The position numbers were made by a program, and so were the translations under genes. Under the pieces are notes generated by a model that ran no database searches, had not been told where the DNA came from, and was given only the letters and a program-made list of their open reading frames with translations. 64,000 bases of DNA from assembly GCF_004343775.1 (NCBI RefSeq), contig NZ_PTXL01000005.1, positions 62,001 to 126,000 on the forward strand, in the 5' to 3' direction. This stretch comes from Burkholderia sp. SRS-46 (lineage in GTDB: Bacteria; Pseudomonadota; Gammaproteobacteria; Burkholderiales; Burkholderiaceae). This document shows positions 16,360-24,880 of the stretch, piece after piece (positions within the stretch are counted from its first letter, which is position 1; each line of letters starts with the position of its first letter).

Positions 16360-17184
16360 ATGCCCATCCCGTTTCACAAGATGCACGCGAACGGCGACGA
16401 CTTCGTGATCGTCGACCTGCGCGGCCAGGCCAACCTCGTCGACCGCGATCTCGCCCGCGCGATGGGCGATCGGCATCGCGGGATCGGCTTCAACCAGCTT
16501 GCCGTGATGTCGGACTGCGACGATGCCGCCGCGCGCGTCACCTTCTGGAACCCCGACGGCTCGCCGCTCGATGCGTGCGGCAGCGCGACGCGCGGCGTCG
16601 CCTGGCGCGTGCTGCGCGAAACCGGCGCCGCGTCCACCGTGCTCAGGACCCCACGCGGGCTTCTCGCTTGTTCAGCGGCGGCGCACGGCCTGATCACGGT
16701 CGACATGGGCGCGCCGCGCATCGACTGGCGGCACGTGCCGCTCGCACACGAGGCGGATACGCTGGCGCTCCCGCTGCCCGGCGCGCCGGCCGCATGCAAC
16801 ATGGGCAATCCGCATTGCACGTTCTTCGTCGACGACGTGAACGCGCTCGACGTGGCGGCGCTCGGGCCGGAGATCGAATCGCATCCGCTGTTTCCGCTGA
16901 AGACCAACGTCCACTTCGTGCAGGTGATCGACCCGGCGCGGATCCGTCTTCGCATCTGGGAACGCGGCGGCGGCGTGCCGCTCGGCTCGGGATCGTGCGC
17001 GTGCGGCGCCGTCGTCAACGGCATCCGGCGCGGGCTGCTGGAAGCGCGCGTCGCGGTCGAATGCGACGGCGGTGTCGTGACGGTCGGCTGGGATGGCCAT
17101 GCGGGCGTGCTGCTGACCGGGCCGGTCGAAGCGGTCTATAGCGGCGTCTGGTGCGCCGAACCCGCGAGCGGTTTCGGGGAATAA
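16360..17184 (+). CDS. Diaminopimelate-epimerase-like protein with altered active site
   Basis: A 274-residue protein of the DapF fold, from ATG 16360 with GGAG at 16351. The start H-K-M-H-A-N-G-D-D-F and the block W-E-R-G-G-G at about residues 202-207 align with DapF. The first catalytic Cys is kept (D-A-C-G-S, Cys73). At the second site DapF has A-C-G-(T/S)-G-A-C, but this protein has G-S-G-S-C-A-C, so the catalytic Cys is Ser210 with new Cys at 213. It also has Asp in place of the usual Asn in the start motif. The real dapF is expected elsewhere; this paralogue may act on another amino acid, or as a dehydratase. Confidence 0.8.
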   Translation: MPIPFHKMHANGDDFVIVDLRGQANLVDRDLARAMGDRHRGIGFNQLAVMSDCDDAAARVTFWNPDGSPLDACGSATRGVAWRVLRETGAASTVLRTPRGLLACSAAAHGLITVDMGAPRIDWRHVPLAHEADTLALPLPGAPAACNMGNPHCTFFVDDVNALDVAALGPEIESHPLFPLKTNVHFVQVIDPARIRLRIWERGGGVPLGSGSCACGAVVNGIRRGLLEARVAVECDGGVVTVGWDGHAGVLLTGPVEAVYSGVWCAEPASGFGE

Positions 17185-17262
17185 AACCTAGAATTGAGCC
17201 AGGCGCCGGCCTCCCGGCGCGAATCCGCTTCGTCTTCCCCTTTTTCGTCGAAAGCCGCGGCC

Positions 17263-17961
17263 ATGAACACTCCCGATGCGCGCTTCATCCGCCCCGCGCT
17301 GGGCGCACTGTGCGTGGCTTCGCTGGCGGCGCTGTCCGCATGCGGCGGCGAAGCCTGCTTCGGCTTCAACAGTGGATGCTTCAACGGAAACGGCAGCACG
17401 CAGACCGTCTCCCTGTCGGGCACGGCCGCCACCGGCCCCGCGCTCGCCAGCGCGACGGTCGCGGTCAACTGCGCGCAGGGTTCGGGGTCCACGCTGTCCG
17501 ACGGCGGCGGGCACTACAGCCTGACGTTCAACGCGACGCTGCCCTGCACACTCACCGTGACGACCGGCGGCACGACGCTGCATTCGGTCGCGTTCGCCGG
17601 CGGCACCTTCAATACGACACCCGAAACCGAGCTGATGCTCGTCTACCTCGCCGCGCAGCTCGGCACGAGCACGGCCCGCCTGATCGCGGACCTGCCGAAC
17701 AACGCGCACTTTCAGCAGGTGCTGCTGGATGCGTCCGACGTGCAGGCCGCGCAGGCGGCGGTGGTCGCGAACCTGCAGCAGCGCTACGCGCTCACGCTGG
17801 CGGCGCCGGCGTTCCTGAGCACGCCGTTCGTGGTCGGCCAGCCGGGCGTCGACAGCGACCTCGTCGCGCTTGCGGCGGCCGGGGCGATCGACGCCAACGG
17901 CATGCCCGATCCGGCCGCCGTGTCGCTGGTGGCGCAGGCGGGCGCCGCCCATCCGTTGTGA
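17263..17961 (+). CDS. Putative lipoprotein of unknown function
   Basis: A 232-residue exported lipoprotein from ATG 17263. The signal peptide ends in the lipobox L-S-A-C with Cys27. The mature part begins with a Cys- and Gly-rich stretch (C-F-G-F-N-S-G-C-F-N-G-N-G), then a beta-sandwich-like region with T-G-P-A-L-A-S-A-T-V resembling carboxypeptidase-regulatory-like or Ig-type folds, and an Ala-rich helical end. An upstream ATG-less extension to 17194 would spoil the signal peptide. It follows the dapF-like gene by 78 bases on the same strand. No function is proposed. Confidence 0.75.
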   Translation: MNTPDARFIRPALGALCVASLAALSACGGEACFGFNSGCFNGNGSTQTVSLSGTAATGPALASATVAVNCAQGSGSTLSDGGGHYSLTFNATLPCTLTVTTGGTTLHSVAFAGGTFNTTPETELMLVYLAAQLGTSTARLIADLPNNAHFQQVLLDASDVQAAQAAVVANLQQRYALTLAAPAFLSTPFVVGQPGVDSDLVALAAAGAIDANGMPDPAAVSLVAQAGAAHPL

Positions 17962-18027
17962 GCGGCACCGACTGAAGCGATGCGCGCCGCGGCTGAACGC
18001 GCCGCGTGACGCCGCTGCCGCCTCGCG

Positions 18028-18495
18028 TCAGGCCTGCGTCGAGACGAGCGCGCCCGTCGCGCTGCCCGACTTGTTGCGCATCAATTCCGCCATCTTCGTA
18101 ACCGCGATTTGCAGCGCGCCGGACAACTGGCCGGCCTGCGCGTTCAGCGCCTGCAGCTCGGCCTGGGCCGCGGGGTCTTTTTGTGCACGCTGCGCGACCT
18201 GCTGGATCTGCCTTTGCAGCTCCGCAAGCTGCCGCTGCAGTCGCTCGATCAGTTCCTTCAGCGCCTTGGTCGCCGGGTCGTCGCCCGACGCGCTCGCGCC
18301 GCCGACCTTTTCCCCGCCGCTCGCTTTACCCGCCTTGTCCGCCTTGCCCGCCGCCGCGGTCGAACCGCCGGCCGCCGCGGGATCCGCGGCATTCGCCGCC
18401 GCGCCGCTGGTAGCCGGCTGATTGCCCGATGCACCGGGTGTCTGGGTCGTTGTGACTTGCGTCGTACCTGCGACGTACGAAGAATCGATTTGCAT
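18028..18495 (-). CDS. FlxA-like protein
   Basis: A 155-residue soluble protein: an N-terminal Thr/Ala/Gly-rich low-complexity half (to about residue 80), then a coiled-coil region of heptads L-x-x-L-I-E-R-L-Q-R-Q-L-A-E-L, as in the FlxA-like family. FlxA of E. coli is a flagellum-associated gene product of unknown action; no flagellar gene lies nearby here. The start ATG at 18495 is preferred to an upstream GTG/ATG at 18528 because only 18495 has a purine-rich stretch (ACGGGAAC) before it. It is convergent with the lipoprotein gene. Confidence 0.7.
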   Translation of the reverse strand: MQIDSSYVAGTTQVTTTQTPGASGNQPATSGAAANAADPAAAGGSTAAAGKADKAGKASGGEKVGGASASGDDPATKALKELIERLQRQLAELQRQIQQVAQRAQKDPAAQAELQALNAQAGQLSGALQIAVTKMAELMRNKSGSATGALVSTQA

Positions 18496-18873
18496 AACGT
18501 GTTCCCGTAGGTTGTGTGAACGAATCATTACAGCGGAACGCTAGATTCCATACAGACGTATTACGGCATTCGTCACATGAAACTTGAGGAGCCTGTGATG
18601 TGCCGACACCGGCCGGCACCGCGCGACACGATCCGCATCGGCGTCGTGTTCCTCGACGGGCGAAGGTGAGAATATTCGGGAGCTTGGAAACGGTGCGTGC
18701 GAACGCGGTCAGCGGCTCACTCAAGGGCTCACTCGAGGGCTCACTGAGCGGCTCGCGTCACGTGGCGCATTGCGCGCCGGCGCCGTCTCAGGGAAGCCGA
18801 ATACGCAAGCCGGCACGGTGTGCGGCGCAAACCGGCCGGAGTGCGAAACGAAAATGGGACGGCCCGCTGCCCC
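18496..18873. other. Intergenic region between FlxA-like and DAHP synthase genes
   Basis: These 378 bases hold no gene I can support. The first part, next to 18495, is AT-richer and probably contains the FlxA-like promoter. The second part carries a short tandem repeat at 18714-18761. Confidence 0.4.
18714..18761. repeat. Degenerate 12-base tandem repeat, four units
   Basis: Four consecutive 12-base units begin with GGCTC: GGCTCACTCAAG, GGCTCACTCGAG, GGCTCACTGAGC and GGCTCGCGTCAC. They lie between a gene start and the end of the DAHP synthase gene. The unit is in frame-neutral, non-coding sequence, so it is a candidate variable-number repeat. Confidence 0.65.
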
Positions 18874-20004
18874 TCACGCGTTGCGCGAATACACGCGCCG
18901 ATGCCGCACCGCCTCGGCGAGCACGTCGAGCACCGGCTCGGTCTGCGTCCAGCTCAGGCACGCATCGGTGATCGACACGCCGTACTTCAGCGGCACGCCC
19001 GGCTTCAGGTCCTGGCGCCCCGCCTCGAGATGGCTCTCGACCATCACGCCGACGATCCGGTGCTCGCCCTGCGACAGCTGCCGCGCGAGATCCTGCGCCA
19101 CGTCGATCTGCCGCTCGTGCGACTTGTTCGAGTTCGCGTGCGAGCAATCGACCATCACCTGCTCGCGCAGGCCCGCCGCGCGCAGCACCGCGCAGCTCGC
19201 CTCGACGTGCTCGCCGTCGTAGTTCGGGCCGTTCTTGCCGCCGCGCAGGATCACGTGCGCATCGTCGTTGCCGCGCGTCTCGAAGATCGCGGCCATGCCC
19301 ATCTTGGTCATCCCCATGAACGCATGGCTCGCACGCGCGGCCACGATCGCGTCGGACGCGACCTGCACGCCGCCGTCGGTGCCGTTCTTGAAGCCGATCG
19401 GGCAGCTCAGCCCCGACGCGAGCTGCCGGTGGCTCTGGCTCTCGGTCGTGCGCGCGCCGATCGCGCCCCACGCGATCAGGTCGGCGATGTACTGCGGGCT
19501 CAGCAGGTCGAGGAATTCGGTCGCGGCCGGCAGGCCGAGCGCGTTGACGTCCAGCAGCAGTTGCCGCGCGGCGCGCAGCCCTTCGTTGATGCGGAAGCTG
19601 CCGTCGAGCCGCGGGTCGTTGATATAGCCCTTCCAGCCGACCGTCGTGCGCGGCTTCTCGAAGTAGACGCGCATCGTGATCAGCAGGTCGTCCTTCAGCG
19701 CGTCGGCGGCAGCCTTCAGGCGGTGCGCATATTCGAGCGCCTGGGCGTGATCGTGGATCGAGCACGGGCCGACGACGAGCAGCAGTCGGTCGTCGCGGCC
19801 GTGCAGGATGTCGCCGATCGCCTTGCGGGTGTCCTCGACGAGCGTCTGCGTGGCGGCGGGCACCGGCAGTTCGTCCTGCAGCAGCGCCGGCGAGATCAGC
19901 GGGCGGACGGCGCCGATGCGCACGTCGTCGATGCGCGTGGTGTCCTGCGTCGCGTCGGCGATGCCTACCTCGCGATCGTGCGAAGGATTGTCGAGGTTTT
20001 TCAT
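18874..20004 (-). CDS. aroG: 3-deoxy-7-phosphoheptulonate (DAHP) synthase, class I
   Basis: A 376-residue class I (AroF/G/H type) DAHP synthase, which condenses phosphoenolpyruvate with erythrose 4-phosphate in the first step of aromatic amino acid synthesis. Visible blocks: G-P-C-S-I-H-D near residue 78-84 with the metal-binding Cys, R-V-Y-F-E-K-P-R-T near 112-120, G-F-K-N-G-T-D near 203-209, H-V-I-L-R-G-G near 244-250 and V-D-C-S-H-A-N near 282-288. Length matches AroG/AroF. Which amino acid inhibits it cannot be decided by eye, so the symbol is at family level. It stands alone, with a weak GGAG before the ATG. Confidence 0.93.
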   Translation of the reverse strand: MKNLDNPSHDREVGIADATQDTTRIDDVRIGAVRPLISPALLQDELPVPAATQTLVEDTRKAIGDILHGRDDRLLLVVGPCSIHDHAQALEYAHRLKAAADALKDDLLITMRVYFEKPRTTVGWKGYINDPRLDGSFRINEGLRAARQLLLDVNALGLPAATEFLDLLSPQYIADLIAWGAIGARTTESQSHRQLASGLSCPIGFKNGTDGGVQVASDAIVAARASHAFMGMTKMGMAAIFETRGNDDAHVILRGGKNGPNYDGEHVEASCAVLRAAGLREQVMVDCSHANSNKSHERQIDVAQDLARQLSQGEHRIVGVMVESHLEAGRQDLKPGVPLKYGVSITDACLSWTQTEPVLDVLAEAVRHRRVYSRNA

Positions 20005-20105
20005 CTGGGGGCTCCGGGGGGATGGGTCGCAGGCTCGATTATCTCACCCGCCCATCCCGGCAGCGACGCGCGCGCGGGCGTGGCCGCCCGCCGCGCCGGC
20101 TTCGA

Positions 20106-20813
20106 TCAGGCGGCGTCCGCCGGCGGATCGACTTCGATCCCCAGTTCCGCCGCCATCCGTTCGACCAGCGCCTGGAGGCGCAGGACTTCGTCCGCGAGGC
20201 GCTTCTGCTCGGCCTTCAGCGCCTCGAACTCGGACGGCGGCACCGAATCGGCGCCGCCCGCATCCTGCCCCGCGAAGTCGCTCACGCTCACCTCGCCGCA
20301 CATCAGGTGCGTCCAGCGGTTCTCGCGCGCGCCGGCCGCGCGCGGCAGCCTCACGACGAGCGGCGGCTCGCGCGTCGCCAGCTCGTCCAGGAACGCCTCG
20401 ACCGACGAGATATCCGCGAAGCCGTGCAGGCGCGCGGTGTTCAGGCGCAATTCGGCGGCCGTCTGCGGGCCGCGCAGCAGCAGGATCGTCAGCAGCGCGA
20501 CCGCCTGGCTCGGGATGCCGAGCACGCGGTTCACGTTGTGCTCGAAGCGCGGCACGCGGCTGCTGCTGCCCTCCATCACGAGGCTCAGGTGCTTCAGCCC
20601 GTCGATCGCGGTCGTCACCTCGGCTTCGGTCACGTTCATCACCGGCGCGCGCGCGGTCTTCTGGTTGCAGCCGGCGGTCAACGCGTTCAGCGACAGCGGG
20701 TACGTGTCCGGCACCGTGTGCTGTTTCTCGACCAGCACGCCGAGAATGCGCGCTTCGAGCTGCGTCAGTTCACGGAGGGGGCGGGGCGAAGGCGTATCCG
20801 GAGTGGTGTTCAT
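20106..20813 (-). CDS. YceH-family (DUF480) protein
   Basis: A 235-residue protein of the YceH/DUF480 family: two winged-helix-like domains (about residues 15-95 and 100-180) starting L-T-x-L-E-A-R-I-L-G-V-L-V-E-K-Q, with the typical P-D-T-Y-P-L-S-L-N-A-L-T-x-G-C-N-Q-K, followed by a C-terminal coiled coil (about 195-225). The function is not established. The frame stays open far upstream, but the residues there are compositionally unlike the family; ATG 20813 begins the conserved part. It lies 101 bases from the DAHP synthase start, on the same strand. Confidence 0.88.
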   Translation of the reverse strand: MNTTPDTPSPRPLRELTQLEARILGVLVEKQHTVPDTYPLSLNALTAGCNQKTARAPVMNVTEAEVTTAIDGLKHLSLVMEGSSSRVPRFEHNVNRVLGIPSQAVALLTILLLRGPQTAAELRLNTARLHGFADISSVEAFLDELATREPPLVVRLPRAAGARENRWTHLMCGEVSVSDFAGQDAGGADSVPPSEFEALKAEQKRLADEVLRLQALVERMAAELGIEVDPPADAA

Positions 20814-21214
20814 GATGGCGTGGTGGCGTGCTGCGGGTGAAAGGGAAGCGTTCGCGGCCCGGCAGCGCGCCGGGCGGGCGAGCCATATGATAGCCGGTGC
20901 CGCGCCACCGGGCGTGCGGTCGCATGTCGCGCGACGCGGCCGCGGCGGCTGGCCGGCCGGCGTCGATCGCGTAAAGGCCGCGTGCATCGCATTCGTCGCA
21001 ATCGCCGTAGTCGTCACGATAATTGCGCGGACTGCATCTTTCACCGTCGCGGAATGCGCCGGATTCGTCGCAGTCGCCGCGTTTGTTTCAACGGTCGAAT
21101 TAGCCGCCGCTGTCGAGCGCACAGAACTGCCAGCTTGGAAGCGCCACGCACGGTGACTACACTCTTTGCGCAGCTTGTTCATTCCTCACCTTCCTCACCT
21201 GACTGGAGAACGTC
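20814..21214. other. Intergenic region between yceH-like and methyltransferase genes
   Basis: A 401-base gap. The 17-base stretch 20991-21007 recurs at 21063-21079 with one mismatch. On the plus strand the frame 20887-21156 (89 codons) would encode two hydrophobic stretches, but it has no ribosome binding site, so I do not call it a gene. GGAGAA at 21205-21210 serves the methyltransferase. Confidence 0.4.
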
Positions 21215-22072
21215 ATGCAAGACAAGCAGTCCGTCGCACCGGAAAGCACCGCATTGCGCGTCGCACTGTGGCGGGCCATGCACACGGAGGTCGATGCGCC
21301 GCCGTACGTGCTCGAAGATGAAATCGGCCTGCAACTGATCGCGCCCGACGACGACTGGCGCGAGCGTCCCGACATGAACCCGCAGGGCACGCGTGGTTTT
21401 CGCGCATCGGTCATCGGCCGCGCGCGCTTCATCGAGGATCTGCTCGCCGAGCGCGCCGAGCACGGCGTCGGGCAGTACGTGCTGCTCGGTGCGGGGCTCG
21501 ACACCTTTGCGCAGCGCCGGCCGGGCCTCGCGTCGAGCCTGCAGGTGTTCGAGGTCGACCAGCCCGGCCCGCAGGCGTGGAAGCGGCAGCGCCTGATCTC
21601 GCTCGGCTTCGGCGTGCCGGAATGGCTGCATCTCGTGCCGGTCGATTTCGAGGCCAGCGATTCGTGGTTCGACAAGCTGGTGGCGGCGGGTTTCGCGACC
21701 GACCGGCCGGCGGTGATCGCGTCCACCGGCGTGACGATGTACCTGAGCCTCGACGCGATCAAGGCGACGCTGCGGCAGATCGCGTCGCTCGCGCGCGGCA
21801 CGACGCTCGCCATGACCTTCCTGCTGCCCGTCGAACTCGTCGAGCCGGAGGATCGTCCGGTGTACCAGGCCGTGGTGGACCGCGCGCGCGATGCCGGCAC
21901 GCCGTTCGTGAGCCTCTTCAGTCCGGATCAGTTCGTCGCGCTCGCGCACGAAGCGGGCTTCAGCGACGCGCATTGCGTGATGCCGGCCGATCTGTCGCAA
22001 CGCTATTTCAGCGACCGCAGCGACGCGTTCCGGCCGATCGACGGCGAAGTGTTCCTCGTCGCGACCGTGTAA
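21215..22072 (+). CDS. Class I SAM-dependent methyltransferase (leucine carboxyl methyltransferase-like, TIGR00027 type)
   Basis: A 285-residue putative methyltransferase of the PPM1/LCMT-like group common in actinobacteria and Burkholderia. The SAM-binding loop is V-L-L-G-A-G-L-D-T-F-A near residues 90-100, followed by E-V-D-Q-P near 117-121 (acidic residue for the ribose) and the later V-I-A-S-T-G-V-T-M-Y-L block near 170. Some relatives methylate polyketide or small-molecule carboxylates; the substrate here is unknown. ATG 21215 has a good GGAGAA upstream. It stands alone. Confidence 0.85.
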   Translation: MQDKQSVAPESTALRVALWRAMHTEVDAPPYVLEDEIGLQLIAPDDDWRERPDMNPQGTRGFRASVIGRARFIEDLLAERAEHGVGQYVLLGAGLDTFAQRRPGLASSLQVFEVDQPGPQAWKRQRLISLGFGVPEWLHLVPVDFEASDSWFDKLVAAGFATDRPAVIASTGVTMYLSLDAIKATLRQIASLARGTTLAMTFLLPVELVEPEDRPVYQAVVDRARDAGTPFVSLFSPDQFVALAHEAGFSDAHCVMPADLSQRYFSDRSDAFRPIDGEVFLVATV

Positions 22073-22294
22073 GCCGTAAGCCACAAGCCGCGTGCCGGCG
22101 CCCGCGTTTGCGCACCGCGGGCGCCGGCGCTACGATACGGCCTCGCCAGGATCGTCACGACGCGTCGCGGCATCCGCTTCCGGCGGCCGATCGCCGTGAT
22201 CGAACCTCCCTCGCATCCGCGCCGCCCGTCCCGCCTGCCACGCCGCCGCGCACCCTGTCTCGTTCTCGTTCAACCCCATCCGCATTTCATCGAC

Positions 22295-23062
22295 ATGGCC
22301 AACCCGTCCTCTTCTTCCACGACCGTTCGCGCAATCGTCACCGGCCACACGCGCGGCCTCGGCGCCGCGCTCGCCGCGCAACTGCTGCAGCGGGGCATCG
22401 CCGTGCTCGGCCTGTCGCGCAGCCGTCATCCGTCGCTCGGCACGCCGGCCGCCGAGCGCTTCGCCGAAGTCGAGCTCGACCTGTCGAACCCGGCGCAACT
22501 CGAAGCATGGCTCGCCGGCGACGCCTTGGGCCGCTTCGTCGACGGCGCATCCACCGTGCTGCTGTTCAACAACGCGGGCACCGTCGAGCCGATCGGCCCG
22601 CTCGACACGCAGGACCCGGCGGCGATCGCGCGCGCGGTCGGGCTGAACGTCGCGACGCCGCTGATGCTGTCGAGCGCGCTCGCGAAGCTCGGCCCCGACA
22701 CCGTCGAGCGCCGCATCCTGCACGTGTCGAGCGGCGCGGCGCGCAACGCCTACGCGGGCTGGAGCATCTACTGCGCGACCAAGGCCGCGCTCGACCATCA
22801 CGCGCGCGCCGTCGCGCTCGATGGCGCGCGCGGGCTGCGCATCTGCAGCGTCGCGCCCGGCGTCGTGGATACCGGCATGCAGGCGACGCTCCGCGCGACC
22901 GGCACCGAGCGCTTCCCGATGCGCGAGAAGTTCGACCAGCTGAAGTCGAGCGGCGCGCTCGCGACGCCGGACGCGGCCGCGAAGCAGCTGATCGATTACG
23001 CGTTGAGCGATGCGTTCGGCACGACGCCGACCGCGGACGTACGGGAATTGCCGGCGGGCTGA
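22295..23062 (+). CDS. SDR-family oxidoreductase
   Basis: A 255-residue classical short-chain dehydrogenase. It has T-G-H-T-R-G-L-G (TGxxxGxG, near residues 13-20), N-N-A-G near 91-94, S-S-G near 148 and Y-C-A-T-K (YxxxK) near 160-164. It resembles sepiapterin-reductase-like or benzil-reductase-like SDRs, which favour NADPH. The frame is open upstream to 22196, but the residues there are Arg/Pro-rich and unlike the family; ATG 22295 is chosen. The HutC-like gene begins 47 bases downstream on the same strand. No pathway is evident. Confidence 0.87.
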   Translation: MANPSSSSTTVRAIVTGHTRGLGAALAAQLLQRGIAVLGLSRSRHPSLGTPAAERFAEVELDLSNPAQLEAWLAGDALGRFVDGASTVLLFNNAGTVEPIGPLDTQDPAAIARAVGLNVATPLMLSSALAKLGPDTVERRILHVSSGAARNAYAGWSIYCATKAALDHHARAVALDGARGLRICSVAPGVVDTGMQATLRATGTERFPMREKFDQLKSSGALATPDAAAKQLIDYALSDAFGTTPTADVRELPAG

Positions 23063-23109
23063 TCCGGGATAGAATCCCCCCGTCCCTTTTCCCGCAAGGA
23101 TCTCCCCCG

Positions 23110-23847
23110 ATGGTCAAGAAGACCGCCGCGCCGTTCCAGCAGATCAAGACGCGCGTGCGCCGGAACATTGCGTCCGGCGACTGGCACCCGGGGGATCGCA
23201 TCCCGTCCGAGCTCGAGCTCGCCGCGCAGTTCGGCGTCGCGCGCATGACGGTGAACCGCGCGCTGCGCGAGCTCACCGACGAAGGCGCGCTGAGGCGCAT
23301 CGCGGGCGTCGGCACCTTCGTCGCCGAGGAAATGCCGCAGTCGAACCTGCTGATGATCGCGCACATCCGCGACGAGATCCGCGCGCGCGGCCACGAATAC
23401 CGCTGCCGCGTGCTCAGCCGGTCGCGCGAGCCCGCGTCGTTCGACGTCGCGGCCGCATTCGGCGTGCCGGTCAACACGCCGGTGTTCCACGTGATCTGCG
23501 TCCACGAGGAGAACGGCCGGCCGATCCAGCTCGAGGATCGCTACGTGAATCCCGCCGCCGCGCCCGGCTTCATCGACCAGGATTTCGAGCACGAGCCGCC
23601 GTCCGAGTACCTGTACAACAACGTGTCGCACTACGAACTGGAGATCGAGCACGTAGTCGACGCGTCGCTGCCGACGCAGGAACAGGCGCAGCTGCTCGAC
23701 ATGCGCGCGGGCGAGCCGTGCCTGACGCTCACGCGCCGCACCTGGACCGACGGCCTGCCCGTCACGTTCGTGCACTTCCTGCATCCGGGCAATCGCTACC
23801 GGCTCGGCTCGCGCTTCAAGCCGGGCGCAGGTCACAAGCAGGCCTGA
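23110..23847 (+). CDS. HutC-like GntR-family repressor
   Basis: A 245-residue GntR/HutC-subfamily regulator. The winged helix lies at residues about 8-75 (P-G-D-R-I-P-S-E-L-E-L-A-A-Q-F-G-V-A-R-M-T-V-N-R-A-L) and a UTRA ligand domain at about 90-235. The block E-D-R-Y-V-N-P and the end L-H-P-G-N-R-Y-R-L are those of histidine-utilisation repressors, which respond to urocanate. No hut enzyme lies nearby. A site fitting the HutC-type consensus GT-N-TA-N-AC is found before the solute-binding protein gene (25785-25792), so it probably controls the convergent dioxygenase and binding-protein genes. Calling it hutC would overstate the evidence. Confidence 0.85.
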   Translation: MVKKTAAPFQQIKTRVRRNIASGDWHPGDRIPSELELAAQFGVARMTVNRALRELTDEGALRRIAGVGTFVAEEMPQSNLLMIAHIRDEIRARGHEYRCRVLSRSREPASFDVAAAFGVPVNTPVFHVICVHEENGRPIQLEDRYVNPAAAPGFIDQDFEHEPPSEYLYNNVSHYELEIEHVVDASLPTQEQAQLLDMRAGEPCLTLTRRTWTDGLPVTFVHFLHPGNRYRLGSRFKPGAGHKQA

Positions 23848-23891
23848 TCGATTTCACCGCGCGCGCCGTTCGGCCCGTGCGCAAAGAAGCA

Positions 23892-23918
23892 GCGCCTGCT
23901 CCGGCACGGAACAGGCGC
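23892..23918. terminator. Hairpin between convergent hutC-like and dioxygenase genes
   Basis: GCGCCTG-C-TCCG pairs with CGGA-A-CAGGCGC around a three-base loop, giving an 11-pair stem with one internal mismatch. It sits between two convergent stops. T-runs on both sides are poor, so it may be a weak bidirectional terminator. Confidence 0.45.
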
Positions 23919-23953
23919 CGCCTGGCGTTTACACGCTACGCCACGCTGCCCGC

Positions 23954-24805
23954 TCAAATCGCGGCCGCCTGCCCCGCGTCGCGCGACCACACCACCGGAA
24001 ACAGCGGATGCGTCATCGGTGCGCCGTCCGCGAGCGCGTCCGCGAGCCCCGGGAAATCCGGCGACGTCTTCCAGCGCCGCGGCGCATGGCGAATGTCGTC
24101 GCCGATGAAGCGGATCGAGAATGCGCGCCGGCGGTTTTGCGTGCCGCCCGACGCGTGCAGCGTCAACATCCGGAAGCACACCATGTCGCCCGGCTCCAGC
24201 GCCCAGTGGCGCAGCGGGAACGCGGCGCGATCGGCTTCGATGTCGGGCAGGTCCGCGAGGCTGCCTTCCGGAAACCACTTCGCCTCCTTGTCCATGAACG
24301 TGCGCGGCATCAGCCACGGCCCGCGGTGCGAGCCGGCGACGAATTCCAGCGTCGATTCGAGCGGCACCGGGTCGACCGGAATCCACATGCTGACGTTGTC
24401 GTCGCCTTCGATGTTGTAGTACGGCTGGTCCTGGTGCCACGGCGTGCGCTGCCGCGTGCCGGGCTCCTTGACGAGCAGGTGGTCGTGATGCAGCCGCACG
24501 GTGTCGACGCCCATCAGCGCCGCCGCGACGGACGGCGCCGGCGAGCGCACGATGAAATCGCGGTACGCGTCGATGTGCTGCCAGTTGCAGAAATCCTCGA
24601 AGAACCAGCCGGGATCGTCGGGCCGGCTCGCGACCTTCGAGCGCGCGCTCGGGCGCGCGAGGTTGTCGTCGATGCCGGCCTTGAGCGTCGCAAGCTCGTC
24701 CGGCGAAAAGATGCCCTTGATGCAGACCGCGCCGTCCGCGCGGAACGCGTCGATCAGCTCGGGCGTGACCGCGTGCGCGACGCGGTCTCGAATACTCGGG
24801 GTCAT
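23954..24805 (-). CDS. Phytanoyl-CoA dioxygenase (PhyH) family protein
   Basis: A 283-residue Fe(II)/2-oxoglutarate oxygenase. The facial triad is visible: H-Q-D in P-W-H-Q-D-Q-P near residue 133-135, and the distal His in L-H-A-S-G-G near 208, followed by R-R-A-F-S-I-R-F whose Arg should bind 2-oxoglutarate. PhyH relatives include ectoine and proline hydroxylases and other small-molecule hydroxylases. ATG 24805 is preferred; a GTG at 24868 would add 21 residues in the same frame. It follows the solute-binding protein gene by about 75 bases on the same strand, suggesting that an imported compound is hydroxylated. Confidence 0.87.
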   Translation of the reverse strand: MTPSIRDRVAHAVTPELIDAFRADGAVCIKGIFSPDELATLKAGIDDNLARPSARSKVASRPDDPGWFFEDFCNWQHIDAYRDFIVRSPAPSVAAALMGVDTVRLHHDHLLVKEPGTRQRTPWHQDQPYYNIEGDDNVSMWIPVDPVPLESTLEFVAGSHRGPWLMPRTFMDKEAKWFPEGSLADLPDIEADRAAFPLRHWALEPGDMVCFRMLTLHASGGTQNRRRAFSIRFIGDDIRHAPRRWKTSPDFPGLADALADGAPMTHPLFPVVWSRDAGQAAAI

Positions 24806-24880
24806 GGCTTGCCTGTGGGTCGGGTGAATCGCGGGTGGGTTGAAGGAGCGCGTCGGCGTCGCTTTCACGCTTTCACTGCT

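Noticed and set aside
20887..21156. An 89-codon frame with two hydrophobic stretches between the yceH-like and methyltransferase genes
   Set aside because: No Shine-Dalgarno, and the antisense frame is equally open; the hydrophobic look comes partly from the repeated ATTCGTCGCARTCGCCG stretch.
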